Of a stretch of 64,000 bases of DNA, positions 28,005-36,326 are shown piece after piece. A program made the position numbers and the translations under genes. Each line of letters starts with the position of its first letter. The first letter of the stretch is position 1. The stretch is from Gammaproteobacteria bacterium (GTDB taxonomy: Bacteria > Pseudomonadota > Gammaproteobacteria > Xanthomonadales > Marinicellaceae), in assembly GCA_030430025.1 (NCBI GenBank), contig JAUIGR010000003.1:1-64000 (forward strand), in the 5' to 3' direction. Below the pieces are notes generated by a model. It did no database searches, was not told the DNA's origin, and worked only from the letters and a program-made list of their open reading frames with translations.

Positions 28005-28768
28005 AGAAAATTGATGTGGTGGTGGTCAACTATAATGGTGGAGACTACATCAAATCCTTAGTGACGTCGTTGGTCCAAGATCAAAATATTTACATGACTG
28101 TTGTTGATAATGCCTCTTCAGACCACTCAATGGCAAAAATAGACGCTTTATCTAACAAGTGTATCTATAATAATGAGAATGTTGGGTTTGCGACAGCTTG
28201 CAACCAGGGAGCAGCCTGTGGCCATGCTGATGTCATTGCGTTCATCAACCCTGATTGTCAAATTGATATTCAACAGCTGTACCAGCTTTATGATCAGTTG
28301 ATACGATCACAGCATGTATTAATGGGTTGTCATGTGACCAATTTTGATGGTGGATTGCAGCGTGGTACTTGGCGCAGGTTACCCAATTTGTTGAGAGTTT
28401 TAGTTACTGTAACTGGTCTCGAACGTTTGGGTTTGCAAGGGGTGAATTTAACATCTCCAGCAAATCACATTACAGCAGTCAATGGGGCGTGTTTTATTGT
28501 TAAGAGATCAGCATTTGAATCGGTCAATGGTTATGATTCGGCTTTTCCATTACATTTTGAAGATTTAGACTTGTTTCAACGACTGCTCAACCAGGGGTAT
28601 ACATTAGGCTATGCAGCTGATGTCAAGGTCAAGCATATAAAAGGCCAGGCCAGTAGTGATGACCAGCAAGTGACGCTATGGAAGCGTCAAGGATTGATTC
28701 GATATTTTGAAAAACATCGACCTCGTTGGGAACAATTTATTTTACGTCTTTTGTTAAAGCTAAAATAA
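27980..28768 (+). CDS. Family 2 glycosyltransferase (rhamnosyltransferase-like)
   Basis: A 262-aa GT-A enzyme with 'VVVVNYNGGDYIKSLVTSL', 'VVDNASSD', 'NVGFATACNQGA', 'AFINPDCQ' (DxD-equivalent) and, later, 'HFEDLDLFQRLLNQGY' carrying the acidic catalytic pair. This pattern matches GT2 members often annotated as rhamnosyltransferases. The start at 27980 overlaps the previous gene by 25 nt; no later start keeps the first beta strand. The last 32 nt overlap the end of rsmI on the opposite strand. Confidence 0.88.
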   Translation: MAVLSNAVKKIDVVVVNYNGGDYIKSLVTSLVQDQNIYMTVVDNASSDHSMAKIDALSNKCIYNNENVGFATACNQGAACGHADVIAFINPDCQIDIQQLYQLYDQLIRSQHVLMGCHVTNFDGGLQRGTWRRLPNLLRVLVTVTGLERLGLQGVNLTSPANHITAVNGACFIVKRSAFESVNGYDSAFPLHFEDLDLFQRLLNQGYTLGYAADVKVKHIKGQASSDDQQVTLWKRQGLIRYFEKHRPRWEQFILRLLLKLK

Positions 28769-29597
28769 ATTGGTATATAGTTTTTTTCTCACAACAATGG
28801 TGTTCAGCAACAATTTTGGCAGCTTGTTTAGGTGGTAATACAGGCTGCAGCATCACTGCCAGTGACTGAGCTTCAACAGAAAGCTCCGTGTTCTGGATTT
28901 CCGAGACAGCATCAATGGCTATCACAAACTCACCTTTTTGCTCTACTGGGTTATCATGTAACTGGGTTGATACAGATTCAATAGTGCTATGGTAGATAGT
29001 TTCGAAAGTCTTGGTTAGTTCACGGCCAACGACAATGAGATGGTCACCACCCCAGATATCAGCCATGTCATCCAAACAGGCTAAAATTCTATGGGAAGAT
29101 TCGTAGAGCACTGTTGTTTGCTTGTTTGGGTGAAGCTTGGATAACGCTTTGTGTCTTTGAGTTGACTTATTCGGTAAAAAACCATAGAAACAAAACTGAC
29201 TGGTATCAAGACCAGCTACTGAAAGCAAGGTGATGATAGCGGATGGTCCAGGAATAGGTATCACTCGAATTCCTGCTTTATGTGCTTTTTCTACCAGTAC
29301 ATATCCTGGGTCACTGATTAGTGGTGTGCCTGCGTCTGACACGAGGGCTACACAAGCCCCTGATTGTAATTGTTCAATAATTTGTCTACCAGCACTTTGT
29401 TCATTATGCTGGTGGTATGATGTCAGTGTTGTATCTATATTGTGGTGTTGACACAATCGTTTACTGTGTCTTGTGTCTTCACAAGCAATGATGTCACATT
29501 GTTTTAATGTGTCGATTGCTCGAAAACAGATGTCATCAAGATTGCCGATGGGTGTGGCGACAACGTATAGGGTGCCAAAGTCAGCGGAGTGGGGCAT
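28737..29597 (-). CDS. rsmI: 16S rRNA (cytidine-2'-O)-methyltransferase RsmI
   Basis: A 286-aa tetrapyrrole-methylase-fold enzyme that methylates the ribose of C1402 in 16S rRNA. Signature segments are 'LYVVATPIGNLDDICFRAI', 'EDTRHSKRLCQHH', 'LVSDAGTPLISDPGYVLV' and 'PIPGPSAIITLLS'. It is encoded divergently from lpoA, as in E. coli (yraL/yraM). Its 3' end overlaps the convergent glycosyltransferase gene by 32 nt, which is unusual for a conserved gene. Confidence 0.96.
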   Translation of the reverse strand: MPHSADFGTLYVVATPIGNLDDICFRAIDTLKQCDIIACEDTRHSKRLCQHHNIDTTLTSYHQHNEQSAGRQIIEQLQSGACVALVSDAGTPLISDPGYVLVEKAHKAGIRVIPIPGPSAIITLLSVAGLDTSQFCFYGFLPNKSTQRHKALSKLHPNKQTTVLYESSHRILACLDDMADIWGGDHLIVVGRELTKTFETIYHSTIESVSTQLHDNPVEQKGEFVIAIDAVSEIQNTELSVEAQSLAVMLQPVLPPKQAAKIVAEHHCCEKKTIYQFILALTKDVK

Positions 29598-29670
29598 GGT
29601 ATATCACGAGATCAGAATTGTTGACATTTTACTTCATTTTAGAACACTGATTCGGGTTACAATTTGACTC

Positions 29671-31416
29671 ATGAATATCAATGTAATGAAAAATATATGG
29701 GTTACCATTATATGTCTTGGTATGCTAGTTGCTTGTGGTGGGACAGTGAACCAGCGTCCTGGGGTGGCCAGTAAAGGTCTGGATTTGTATGATCAGCGGT
29801 TGTATTTCAAAGCCATACCTTTGCTGGAACAGGAAGTAGATGTTAAGCCAACAGTGGAAGTATTGTTAGCTTTGGCTGATGCCTATCATCAAGTAGGGGA
29901 AGTGGTTAAAAATTATTCGTTGATTAACCATCCATTATTAGAAGGTGTTCCAGAGCGTGTTGTGATTAGCGCCCGTCTTTACCAAAATGCGGATGATTGT
30001 CAAACCTCGTTGAAAGAGCTCGAAGGTATCAATGCGAAGGAACTGAGAGATGGTTGGTATGCCGGGTTGTGGCAATTGCGAGTTGAATGTGGCAAAGCCA
30101 CAGGAAGATTTCTGGTTGTTGCGCATGCTTATATGAAAATGAGTCAGCTCAGCGAGGATCCTGTGCCATTCTGGGATGACATGGTTGGTGCCTTGTTACA
30201 GGTCGAGGATACAGCATTAATTCAACATTTGGCGGAGGCTGAAGAAGCAGAGTGGCGTGGGTGGCTAGAGGCAGCTTTCATTCAATTTGGAGCTGATGGT
30301 GAATCTGGGGAGTTGTGGCTGAATCAGTGGGGGCAACATCCAGCGGCAGCTTATTTCTTGAATAACAATCCCGTTAGCAGAAAATTTAAGGTGGCGGTTT
30401 TATTACCTTTCAGTGGCCGGTTTGAGGCGGTAGCAAAAGCTGTTCAGAAAGGATTGTTGGCTGCTGCTTTGAGCCAAAGACAAGCTGTTGAGTTGGTTTT
30501 TTATGACACAGGCAGTGATGGAGAGAGGCTGTTAGATGCTTGGTACGATATCCAGGAAATGGGAGCAGACTTTATTATCGGTCCGATTGATAAACAGTCC
30601 ATATCTGCTCTCGAGTTATTGCCAGAGTCAACCATACCTATGTTGTTGTTGAACCAATCTGAGACTAATAGGCCTCAGTTTACTTTATCCCCAGAAGGAG
30701 AGGCAACTGATATCGCAGAGACTATTTATAGCAAGGGGCACAGACAAGTCATGATTATGGCTGAGAACAATCCTTGGGGTGAACGCATGACTATGGCTTT
30801 TGCTCAACGTTTTGTTGATTTGGGGGGCAGTGTCATTAAAAATCAATATTTTGATACTGATCAGCATGACTTCTCAGATCAGTTGCGACAGATGTTGGGT
30901 TTGGTAGAAAGTACGCTGCGAGCGAAAAATTTGCAGAGTTATTTAAAGCTTCCAATTAACGCAGAAGAGGTGGTGCGAGCTGACATAGATGCCATCTTTT
31001 TGGTTGCTCAACCTGCTTTTGCAAGACTGATGGTGCCACAGTTGAAATTTCATCATGCAGCTAAAGTACCTGTTTATGCCAGTTCAGATGTTTTTGTTGG
31101 GCTATTCAATGAACAACATAACAAGGACCTGGAGGGCGTTCAGTTTTCACTGGCGCCATTGCAGTTACAAACAAGTGAATTGCTTGAACTATTGCCGTTT
31201 GATGTGACGAATTTGAAAGATGTTGATTTGAAATTATTTGCTTTAGGCTATGATGCCATAGGGCTGTCAACGAGATTGGAGTGGATGAGCCGGTTCAGCA
31301 GTGGCCGAATGTCAGGACTTTCTGGTGAACTTTATATGGATGCTTTGGGTCACATTAAAAGAAAGATGCAATGGGCATTTTATACTGGTGGCGAAATTTA
31401 CGCCGTAGAAGATTAA
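29671..31416 (+). CDS. lpoA: Penicillin-binding protein activator LpoA
   Basis: A 581-aa outer-membrane lipoprotein (lipobox 'MLVAC', Cys near residue 22). A TPR-like helical N-terminal domain (about 35-230) precedes a periplasmic-binding-protein-like domain (about 240-575) that starts 'KVAVLLPFSGRFEAVAKAVQ' and contains 'DFIIGPIDKQSI'. LpoA activates PBP1A in peptidoglycan synthesis. The start could be the ATG at 29671 or the one at 29686; neither has a clear ribosome site. The gene order rsmI-lpoA-yraN-dolP supports the call. It overlaps yraN by 46 nt. Confidence 0.9.
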   Translation: MNINVMKNIWVTIICLGMLVACGGTVNQRPGVASKGLDLYDQRLYFKAIPLLEQEVDVKPTVEVLLALADAYHQVGEVVKNYSLINHPLLEGVPERVVISARLYQNADDCQTSLKELEGINAKELRDGWYAGLWQLRVECGKATGRFLVVAHAYMKMSQLSEDPVPFWDDMVGALLQVEDTALIQHLAEAEEAEWRGWLEAAFIQFGADGESGELWLNQWGQHPAAAYFLNNNPVSRKFKVAVLLPFSGRFEAVAKAVQKGLLAAALSQRQAVELVFYDTGSDGERLLDAWYDIQEMGADFIIGPIDKQSISALELLPESTIPMLLLNQSETNRPQFTLSPEGEATDIAETIYSKGHRQVMIMAENNPWGERMTMAFAQRFVDLGGSVIKNQYFDTDQHDFSDQLRQMLGLVESTLRAKNLQSYLKLPINAEEVVRADIDAIFLVAQPAFARLMVPQLKFHHAAKVPVYASSDVFVGLFNEQHNKDLEGVQFSLAPLQLQTSELLELLPFDVTNLKDVDLKLFALGYDAIGLSTRLEWMSRFSSGRMSGLSGELYMDALGHIKRKMQWAFYTGGEIYAVED

Positions 31417-31763
31417 CACCCGGCGAATACTGGGAACGTCAAGCTGAGAGGTATTTAAAGGCTTTCGGCCTAAAGACGTTATATAGAAATCATCGCACGA
31501 TCGCTGGCGAGATTGATCTTGTGATGCGTGATGGTAAGTCAACGGTGGTGTTTGTCGAAGTCAGGTATCGACACCATGGCCAGAGGGCCAATGCACTGGA
31601 GTCAGTGACTTGGCATAAACAACAAAAAATCATTAAAGCAACCAAGCAATTAATGTGTCAAAAAAAATGGCACAATCGCTATCATGCACGCTTTGATGTG
31701 GTTGCCATTCAGGGCACCAAAGAAAATCCCACCATTGAGTGGATAAAAAATGCATTTGATTGA
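31371..31763 (+). CDS. UPF0102 (YraN) family endonuclease-like protein
   Basis: A 130-aa protein with the YraN pattern: 'GEYWERQAERYLKAFGLKTL', 'RNHRTIAGEIDLVMRDG' and 'TVVFVEVRYR'. The fold is of the restriction-endonuclease type; the usual E-x-K of this motif reads 'EVR' here. Function in the cell is not established. It starts inside the 3' end of lpoA (46-nt overlap), so translation is probably coupled. Confidence 0.9.
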   Translation: MGILYWWRNLRRRRLTPGEYWERQAERYLKAFGLKTLYRNHRTIAGEIDLVMRDGKSTVVFVEVRYRHHGQRANALESVTWHKQQKIIKATKQLMCQKKWHNRYHARFDVVAIQGTKENPTIEWIKNAFD

Positions 31764-31772
31764 GGCTTTGAT

Positions 31773-32345
31773 ATGAAAAAAATTGGATCAATACTGTTAT
31801 TTATTTTGCTGTTGTCTGCCTGTGCTCCGGTAATTGTGGGTGGTGCTTTGGTAACAGCTGTGAATGTAGTCCATGACAGGCGTTCATCAGGCCAAGTGAT
31901 GGATGATGGGGTCATTACTGTTAGTGTAAAAAATGAAATACGTAAGAGTTTGCAAGATGACAGTCGCATTAAGGTAAAAACCTATAATGGTGTTGTTTTG
32001 CTGGCAGGCGAAGTGAAAAGTCAACAGGACAAAATACTTGCAGAGGATGCTGCAGCCATTAAAGAAGGAGTCATGAAGGTTGTTAATGAATTGAAATTAG
32101 TTGATGAAGTATCTTTGTTGGCTAGAAGAACGAAAGATAAATACATCAGCAGCAAGGCAAAAGCCAGTTTATTTAACATCGATGTTAAAGGTTTTGATCC
32201 AACACGTGTTTCCATTACCACTGCCAATCATGAGGTGTTCTTGATGGGGCTAGTCACTCGAGAAGAGGCACATAGTGTAGTTGAGCGTATTCGCCGCTTA
32301 AAACATGTTGAGCGAGTCGTCAAAATATTTGAATACATAGACTGA
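31773..32345 (+). CDS. dolP: BON-domain lipoprotein DolP (YraP)
   Basis: A 190-aa outer-membrane lipoprotein (lipobox 'LLSAC', Cys17) with two BON domains, about 45-115 ('IRKSLQDDSRIKVKTYNGVV', 'LAGEVKSQQD') and 120-190 ('VSITTANHEVFLMGLV', 'VERIRRLKHVERVVK'). DolP binds anionic phospholipid and supports outer-membrane integrity. It follows yraN after 9 nt; the E. coli gene diaA that normally sits between them is missing. Confidence 0.92.
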   Translation: MKKIGSILLFILLLSACAPVIVGGALVTAVNVVHDRRSSGQVMDDGVITVSVKNEIRKSLQDDSRIKVKTYNGVVLLAGEVKSQQDKILAEDAAAIKEGVMKVVNELKLVDEVSLLARRTKDKYISSKAKASLFNIDVKGFDPTRVSITTANHEVFLMGLVTREEAHSVVERIRRLKHVERVVKIFEYID

Positions 32346-32477
32346 CCTGTCCAATAACTGATAACAAAGCAGAGACCTCTTGTCTATCAATCGATAAGGC
32401 AATAATTTTTCGTGTTGTTGTAATGAATGAACACAACAGGCATTGAATCAGCTTACTGTTCTGGTGCTCAAGTCACT

Positions 32478-32897
32478 TCACGTTAACTGATCCAGTTTGT
32501 TAATTAAGTATTGTAGCTGCTTTTGTTCTTCATCGCTGAGTTGCTTGAGTAACTTTTTTTCGTAACGTATGGCATCAGGAATAACAATATCCATCAGTTC
32601 TTCACCTTTTTTTTCTAGTTCATAGATACGGGACCGGGCGTCAGTTGGATCCTTGATTTGTGAGATGTAGCTTTTTTGTAATAATGATTTGACAGTGCGA
32701 CTGATACGCACTTTGTCCATTTGGCTAAGATGGGCAATTTCAGTGGCATTAATTCTTGGGTTTTTATAGAGAATAACCAATATTCGCCATTCGGATATAC
32801 TGATGCCAAATCGGTTTTCATAATGTTTGGCGATGCCTTTGGACACCTTCAAACTCAGAATGGATAGGCGGTAGGGTAGAAAATTGTTCAATTCCAT
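32478..32897 (-). CDS. MarR-family regulator, probably of tyrosine catabolism
   Basis: A 139-aa winged-helix protein with the MarR pattern: 'ENRFGISISEWRILVILYKN', 'NATEIAHLSQMDKVRISRTV' (recognition helix) and 'DARSRIYELEKKGEELMDIV' (wing). It is divergently transcribed from hppD-hmgA-fahA across a 108-bp gap holding two inverted repeats. MarR-type repressors control homogentisate and related aromatic pathways in other bacteria, so control of this operon is likely but not shown. Confidence 0.85.
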   Translation of the reverse strand: MELNNFLPYRLSILSLKVSKGIAKHYENRFGISISEWRILVILYKNPRINATEIAHLSQMDKVRISRTVKSLLQKSYISQIKDPTDARSRIYELEKKGEELMDIVIPDAIRYEKKLLKQLSDEEQKQLQYLINKLDQLT

Positions 32898-32921
32898 GGC
32901 GCTATTTTAACTGTATTTTCG

Positions 32922-32954
32922 ATGAAATTTCATTTTATTTGTTTCAAATGAAAC
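32922..32954. promoter_or_regulatory. Inverted repeats, candidate MarR operators
   Basis: Between the divergent MarR gene and hppD lie a perfect 12-bp palindrome ATGAAATTTCAT (32922-32933) and, 7 bp on, GTTTCAAATGAAAC (32941-32954; 5-bp arms around AAAT). Both share TTTCA/TGAAA half-sites. A -10-like TAAAAT lies at 32965-32970, which would place the second site over the -35 region of the hppD promoter, as expected for a repressor. Confidence 0.5.
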
Positions 32955-33005
32955 TAAATGTCGTTAAAATGTTCTGCAATCAATAATTGATATAAGAGGA
33001 TTGCT

Positions 33006-34037
33006 ATGCCAGTCAGCATCAATGGTTTTGGTTTCATTGAGTTTGCCGCCAATAACAACGCTTCAGGTTTGCATCAACTGTTCAGAAAAATGGGCTTTGC
33101 TGCTATAAAGAAACACAAAGAAAAACCCATTACTCTGTACCGACAAAATAGTATTGATTTGTTTGTTAATGAGGGTAGGAAAGGCTTTGCCTATGACTTC
33201 AGTGATGTCCATGGGCCATGTGCCTGCGGGTTTTCAATTTTTTTTGATGATGCTGAAAAAGCCTTGGAGCATTCTTTGCAAGGAGGTTCGGAACAAATCA
33301 CTGTTGAGAATGGTTTAAATTTTCCAGCTATTAAGGGTATTGGTGATGCCGCTTTGTATTTATTGACAACTGAAAGTTATGCTGATGGTTTGGTGGCTGA
33401 ATTTGATGACATTGTAGGAGCAAATCAAAATCCAACTGGTTTTGGTTTGACCTTTATTGATCATCTGACCCACAATGTCTATTTCGGTAATATGGAAAAA
33501 TGGAGCAAATATTATGAAGATTTGTTTGATTTTTCTGAAATTCGCTACTTTGACATCAAGGGTCAACAAACTGGTTTGGTTTCCAAAGCGATGACAAGCC
33601 CTAATGGCTCGGTTAAAATTCCTTTAAACGAGTCGGGAGATCCCAAATCTCAAATTAATGAGTATCTTGATGAATATCAAGGTGAAGGTATTCAGCATAT
33701 CGCTTTATATACCGAAAATATTTATGAGTCAGTAGAGTCTATGCGTGCTTGTGGTGTTGAGTTTTTAGAAACGCCTGAAACCTATTACAGCATTATAGAT
33801 CGTCGTGTTCCCAAGCATAATGAAGATGTTGAGCGGATGCAAAAAAATCATATTTTGATTGATGCTGATCAGGAAACAGGTGAACAACAGTTACTACAGA
33901 TTTTTACCCAAACTAATATCGGGCCAATTTTTTTTGAAGTCATTCAACGTAAGGGTAATGAAGGTTTTGGTGAAGGTAATTTTCAAGCATTATTTGAATC
34001 CATTGAACTGGACCAGAAAAAACGTGGATATTTATGA
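33006..34037 (+). CDS. hppD: 4-hydroxyphenylpyruvate dioxygenase
   Basis: A 343-aa non-haem Fe(II) enzyme with two VOC-type halves that makes homogentisate from 4-hydroxyphenylpyruvate. The metal ligands appear as His in 'FIDHLTHNV' (about residue 153), His in 'GIQHIALYT' (about 231) and Glu in 'IFFEVIQRKGNEGFGEGNF' (about 311); the latter also carries the C-terminal substrate-gating helix. The ribosome site 'agagga' is upstream. It is the first gene of a tyrosine/phenylalanine degradation operon; the stop overlaps hmgA. Confidence 0.96.
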   Translation: MPVSINGFGFIEFAANNNASGLHQLFRKMGFAAIKKHKEKPITLYRQNSIDLFVNEGRKGFAYDFSDVHGPCACGFSIFFDDAEKALEHSLQGGSEQITVENGLNFPAIKGIGDAALYLLTTESYADGLVAEFDDIVGANQNPTGFGLTFIDHLTHNVYFGNMEKWSKYYEDLFDFSEIRYFDIKGQQTGLVSKAMTSPNGSVKIPLNESGDPKSQINEYLDEYQGEGIQHIALYTENIYESVESMRACGVEFLETPETYYSIIDRRVPKHNEDVERMQKNHILIDADQETGEQQLLQIFTQTNIGPIFFEVIQRKGNEGFGEGNFQALFESIELDQKKRGYL

Positions 34038-35164
34038 TGAACGGACAGTGGTTCAAATTATTTAAAAAACAGGGCAAGGTCGCTAAACAGGCTCATTTTG
34101 GCTTTCCTGAAGGAAGCTACGAGCGAGAGATGGGTAAAGAAGGTTTTTTTGGTCCGGTGACACACTTTTATCATCGGCACAAGCATACTGGCTGGACACA
34201 TTTTGAAGGTGATAACAGACCACGGGCTTTTGATACTAATGAACTGAAAACATCACATCATATGCCATGGGATGCTGCTGTTTTGTTAAAGAATAACAAT
34301 GTCAAGATTCGTTTTTATGAGATCAATGAGTCAATGAATCATTTGGTGCGAAATGCCGATGGTGATGATTTGTTGTTTTTTCATAAAGGTACGGCTGATT
34401 TGTATTGTGACTTTGGTCATTTGATCGTTGGTGAAGGTGATTATTTGATGTTACCCAAAGGTACGATGTGGCGGTTAGCAGTTCAAAATCCTTGCCGGGT
34501 ACTGATGATTGAAGCCACTAATGGTCATTATACCTCCCCAGATAAAGGTTTATTAGGCCCTAATGCAATTGTTGATACTGCAGTGTATCGTGTGCCTGAA
34601 ATCAATGAGGCATTTAAGGCACAATATAGTGAAGATGAAACCACCGTTGTGGTGAAACGCTTACAGAAATTATCCCATATTGTTTATCCGTTTAATCCAC
34701 TGGATGCTATGGGCTGGCAAGGTGATTTGATGCCAGTTGCTTTGAATTGGCGTGATATATCCCCTGTGATGAGTCATAAGTATCACGTGCCACCATCAGC
34801 TCATACCACTTTTTTGGGGCACCGTTTTGTGGTTTGTACTTTCGTTCCACGCTTGTTTGAAACCCATCCAGACGCATTGAAAGTGCCGTTCTATCATAAT
34901 AATGATGACTATGATGAGGTGTTGTTTTATCATGCAGGAAACTTTTTTTCTCGTGATAACATTCACCCAGGCATGATTACATTACATCCAACTGGTTTTA
35001 CTCACGGACCACACCCTAAGGCAATGAGTGCCGCTTTTGAACAGAAAAATGCCATGACCGAAGAGGTTGCGGTGATGATTGATACCAGAGACCCATTGGA
35101 AGTATGTCAAGCTTCCAAAGAGCTTGAGTGGACTGATTATGTTAATTCTTGGCAAGAAGGATAA
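34034..35164 (+). CDS. hmgA: Homogentisate 1,2-dioxygenase (short form)
   Basis: A 376-aa cupin-type dioxygenase, shorter than the 430-440-aa enzyme of many proteobacteria. An N-terminal half with 'DDLLFFHKGTADLYCDFGHL' and 'GEGDYLMLPKGTMWRL' is followed by the active-site half, with candidate iron ligands in 'FETHPDALKVPFYHNNDDYD' and 'TGFTHGPHP'. The acidic 'YDEVLFYHAG' segment fits the family. It opens the homogentisate ring to maleylacetoacetate. It overlaps hppD by 4 nt. Confidence 0.9.
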   Translation: MMNGQWFKLFKKQGKVAKQAHFGFPEGSYEREMGKEGFFGPVTHFYHRHKHTGWTHFEGDNRPRAFDTNELKTSHHMPWDAAVLLKNNNVKIRFYEINESMNHLVRNADGDDLLFFHKGTADLYCDFGHLIVGEGDYLMLPKGTMWRLAVQNPCRVLMIEATNGHYTSPDKGLLGPNAIVDTAVYRVPEINEAFKAQYSEDETTVVVKRLQKLSHIVYPFNPLDAMGWQGDLMPVALNWRDISPVMSHKYHVPPSAHTTFLGHRFVVCTFVPRLFETHPDALKVPFYHNNDDYDEVLFYHAGNFFSRDNIHPGMITLHPTGFTHGPHPKAMSAAFEQKNAMTEEVAVMIDTRDPLEVCQASKELEWTDYVNSWQEG

Positions 35165-35205
35165 TCATTCAGATAACCTGCCTGGGCGATAATAATGTGA
35201 GAGAC

Positions 35206-35228
35206 AAGCTCCCTGAATAATGGGGCTT
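35206..35228 (+). other. Small hairpin between hmgA and fahA
   Basis: A 7-bp stem (AAGCTCC / GGGGCTT, one G-U pair) with a 9-nt loop lies between the hmgA stop and the fahA ribosome site. It has no T-run, so it could be a processing or attenuation element, or be without function. Confidence 0.25.
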
Positions 35229-35248
35229 TGTATTTGAAGGAAAACAAT

Positions 35249-36229
35249 ATGAAACTAGCAACGATAAATAACCAAACACGTGATGGCCATTTGATTGTGG
35301 TTAATCAAAGGGGTACACAAGCTGTGAAAGTACCACAAATTGCAACAACTATGCAGGCCGCTTTGGATGATTGGAATAATTTAGCACCTCAGTTAAATAC
35401 AGTTTACCAACATTTAAATGAGGGTGGTTTGAATGATGCCTTTGATTTGGATTTGAATGATGTGTTGGCTCCTTTACCCCGTGCTTTTCAGTTTCTCGAT
35501 TGCAGTGCTTATTTGGCTCATGTTGAACGTGTTCGAAAGGCAAGGGGTGCTCAAATGCCACCGAGCTTTTTGGAAGATCCTTTGATGTACCAGGCGGTCA
35601 GTGATGGTTTTTTAGCTCATAATCAGGACATTGAAGTGGTTAGTGAAGATTATGGTATTGATTTTGAAGCTGAAGCAGCAGTGATTACGTCAGATGTGCC
35701 CATGCATGTTTCTGCCGAAGAAGCGGGTCAATACATTCAATTGGTTTGTATTTTAAACGATGTGTCACTGAGGAATTTAATCCCTGCAGAGCTAGCTAAG
35801 GGTTTTGGTTTCATGCAGTCTAAACCACGGACTGCGCTTTCTCCATTTTTTGTTACCCCAGATGAGCTAGGAGATGCTTGGAAAGACAATAAAATTCATT
35901 TGCCGATGAGAACCTGGCTGAATGATCAGTGGTTTGGTGAACCAAATTGTGGTATTGATATGCAGTTTGATTTTGCTCAATTGATTGCTCATGCTGCGAA
36001 AACTCGGCCGTTGGCGGCTGGGACCATTATTGGTTCAGGCACCATTGCCAACCATGACATCTCCAAGGGTTCGACCTGTTTGGCAGAGAAGCGAGTGTTG
36101 GAAGTGATAGCTGATGGTACACCCTCAACGCCTTTTATGAGTTTTGATGACGATGTGAAAATTGAAATCATTGATAAAAATGGTCACAATATTTTTGGTA
36201 CCATTCACCAAAAAGTAGTGAAATACTGA
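35249..36229 (+). CDS. fahA: Fumarylacetoacetate hydrolase family protein
   Basis: A 326-aa protein with the FAH fold. Metal and catalytic residues lie in 'EDYGIDFEAEAAVIT' and 'LNDVSLRNLIPAELAKGFGF', then 'KPRTALSPFFVTPDELGDAW' and 'GSGTIANHDISKGSTCLAEK'. In this operon it would split fumarylacetoacetate to fumarate and acetoacetate. Start 35249 is preferred ('gaagg' 8 nt upstream); a TTG at 35228 falls inside the intergenic hairpin. No maleylacetoacetate isomerase gene is next to it. Confidence 0.92.
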   Translation: MKLATINNQTRDGHLIVVNQRGTQAVKVPQIATTMQAALDDWNNLAPQLNTVYQHLNEGGLNDAFDLDLNDVLAPLPRAFQFLDCSAYLAHVERVRKARGAQMPPSFLEDPLMYQAVSDGFLAHNQDIEVVSEDYGIDFEAEAAVITSDVPMHVSAEEAGQYIQLVCILNDVSLRNLIPAELAKGFGFMQSKPRTALSPFFVTPDELGDAWKDNKIHLPMRTWLNDQWFGEPNCGIDMQFDFAQLIAHAAKTRPLAAGTIIGSGTIANHDISKGSTCLAEKRVLEVIADGTPSTPFMSFDDDVKIEIIDKNGHNIFGTIHQKVVKY

Positions 36230-36247
36230 GCGCCATTACCTGCTATT

Positions 36248-36279
36248 AAAAAGTCAAACCTAAGTCGGACTTTTTAATG
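36248..36279 (+). terminator. Weak terminator after fahA
   Basis: Inverted repeat AAAAAGTC / GACTTTTT with a 12-nt loop, ending in a T-rich stretch, 18 nt after the fahA stop. The stem is AT-rich, so termination may be partial. Confidence 0.45.
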
Positions 36280-36326
36280 TCTTAAATCAATGGCATAATG
36301 CATGTCTTTTGTAATTATTATCTTCC

